Shown one piece after another: positions 63,351 to 64,000 of a stretch of 64,000 nt of DNA. Each line of letters starts with the position of its first letter. Positions within the stretch are counted from its first letter, which is position 1. Position numbers and translations under genes: made by a program. The stretch spans positions 20,217,816-20,281,815 of the forward strand of contig CM020619.1 in NCBI GenBank assembly GCA_009829735.1. Reading direction: 5' to 3'. The notes under the pieces were generated by a model. It was given only the letters and a program-made list of their open reading frames with translations, did no database searches and was not told the origin of the DNA. This DNA comes from Pyropia yezoensis. Lineage: Eukaryota > Rhodophyta > Bangiophyceae > Bangiales > Bangiaceae.

Positions 63351-63558
63351 GACGGGTTTCCGTCACCCTTGTGGTGACGCCGTTTTCGGCCCTGGCACAC
63401 GGATAGGGATCCGGTCCTTTTCTTGTACTCGTGGTGTTGCGACCTGATCGATTGTGTTGAGCTTTTACCTGTGACTGTGATCTACTGTTACTCCCCCCAA
63501 TCGACCCCCTCGCTCTCTTATTCGTGGTGATTGTTACGTCAGTTGACTGATTGTGACT
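63351..63558 (+). promoter_or_regulatory. Untranslated leader of element A
   Basis: About 210 bases between primer site and gag ATG without a long frame. By position it should include packaging signals. Confidence 0.5.
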
Positions 63559-64000
63559 ATGTCTACCCAAGAGACGGGGAACGTTCAAGATGACGGATCG
63601 GCGTCGACGCCGACCCCGGAGGTGACTACGGGAACCGGGATCGGGAACCCGATCGACAACATTGAGACGCCAATGCTTTCCGGTGCCGGATCGACGTTTG
63701 GCACGGCTCGGACGGCAGGAGGCGGGGGCCCGCCTCAACTGTCACCGACCGACCTCACTCCGCCGCCTCCTTCACCAGGGGATTCCCTGATGGCATCATT
63801 GGCCCGCATCGAGGCCCGGTTTTCCGGGCTCGACGCCCGTCAAGATCGGACGGAGGACGCAATGGCAGTGTTGATGTCAACACGCCACACGACGGGGCCC
63901 CGTCGTGTTCCTCCCACACCGGTACGGTTCGAACCGGCCGGACTACTTTCGGAGTCCACCAGGGTTAACCCCGGTGTTGCTACTCCCGGACAACCCCCGG
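63559..64000 (+). CDS. gag: Element A gag, N-terminal part (cut by window edge)
   Basis: Open from the ATG at 63559 to the edge (147 codons). It begins MSTQETGNVQDDGSASTPTP and is Thr/Pro/Gly-rich, like the N-termini of gag in elements B and C. A helical segment (SLMASLARIEARFSGLDARQ) follows at about 63790-63850. The capsid and zinc knuckle would lie beyond the edge. Assignment is by position after LTR and primer site. Confidence 0.75.
   Translation, partial: MSTQETGNVQDDGSASTPTPEVTTGTGIGNPIDNIETPMLSGAGSTFGTARTAGGGGPPQLSPTDLTPPPPSPGDSLMASLARIEARFSGLDARQDRTEDAMAVLMSTRHTTGPRRVPPTPVRFEPAGLLSESTRVNPGVATPGQPP

Larger units (their letters stand above)
62971..64000 (+). mobile_element. Retroelement A, second copy, 5' end
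   Basis: A 5' LTR (62971-63333), primer-binding site (63335) and the start of gag (63559), cut by the right edge. It is the same family as the copy at 1-2606 and gives the missing 5' organisation of that family. Confidence 0.9.

Overview
The window is nuclear DNA of a photosynthetic eukaryote. The best guess is a bangiophyte red alga of the Porphyra/Pyropia type. The grounds are very high GC, long alanine/glycine/proline-rich reading frames, few introns, two proteins with two-part presequences (transit peptide plus twin-arginine lumen signal), a plastid-directed LEA-like protein, and a heavy load of GC-rich transposons. The organism is inferred from style and gene content; no marker gene fixes it.

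Layout. (1) 1-8138 holds two nested Ty3/gypsy-type retroelements. Element A (+ strand, 3' end only, LTR 2243-2606) sits inside the integrase region of an older, decayed minus-strand element B (2607-8138). (2) 8139-10809 holds a decayed gene, a small Stowaway-like MITE and a phased 12-bp motif array. (3) 10810-24713 is a piggyBac-like DNA transposon carrying a transposase and a second, opposite-strand alanine-rich gene. It was split recently by a complete 9,650-bp Ty3/gypsy chromovirus, element C (13717-23366), with 571-bp LTRs that look identical and a 5-bp target duplication TTGTT. (4) About 25.0-39.1 kb is a host gene island: a head-plus-coiled-coil protein (possibly XRCC4/PAXX-like), a kelch protein, a plastid LEA-like protein, a CIPK/AMPK-like kinase with one intron, and two thylakoid-lumen proteins, with a Tourist-like MITE and a fold-back element in between. 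(5) 39.2-47 kb holds a pogo-like element with 43-bp inverted repeats and a PIF/Harbinger-like pair (Myb-like protein plus transposase). (6) 47-57 kb is mostly decayed transposon genes, including a CACTA/Plavaka-like transposase remnant and an intact protein of unknown function. (7) 57-64 kb holds possible lipoxygenase debris, an intact pogo-like transposase (60508-62415), and the 5' end of a second copy of element A (62971 to the edge).

The most interesting pattern is shared by two different retroelements here (A and C). Each carries a long reading frame on the strand opposite to gag-pol, between the end of pol and the 3' LTR. In A it is open for at least 553 codons and runs off the left edge; in C it is about 706 codons with one in-frame stop. 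Neither product resembles a family I know. Element C also has a textbook -1 frameshift heptamer (GGGAAAC) just before the gag stop. Element B has a degenerate version at the same place. All three retroelements use the same 12-nt primer-binding core, TGGTGGAGCAGC.
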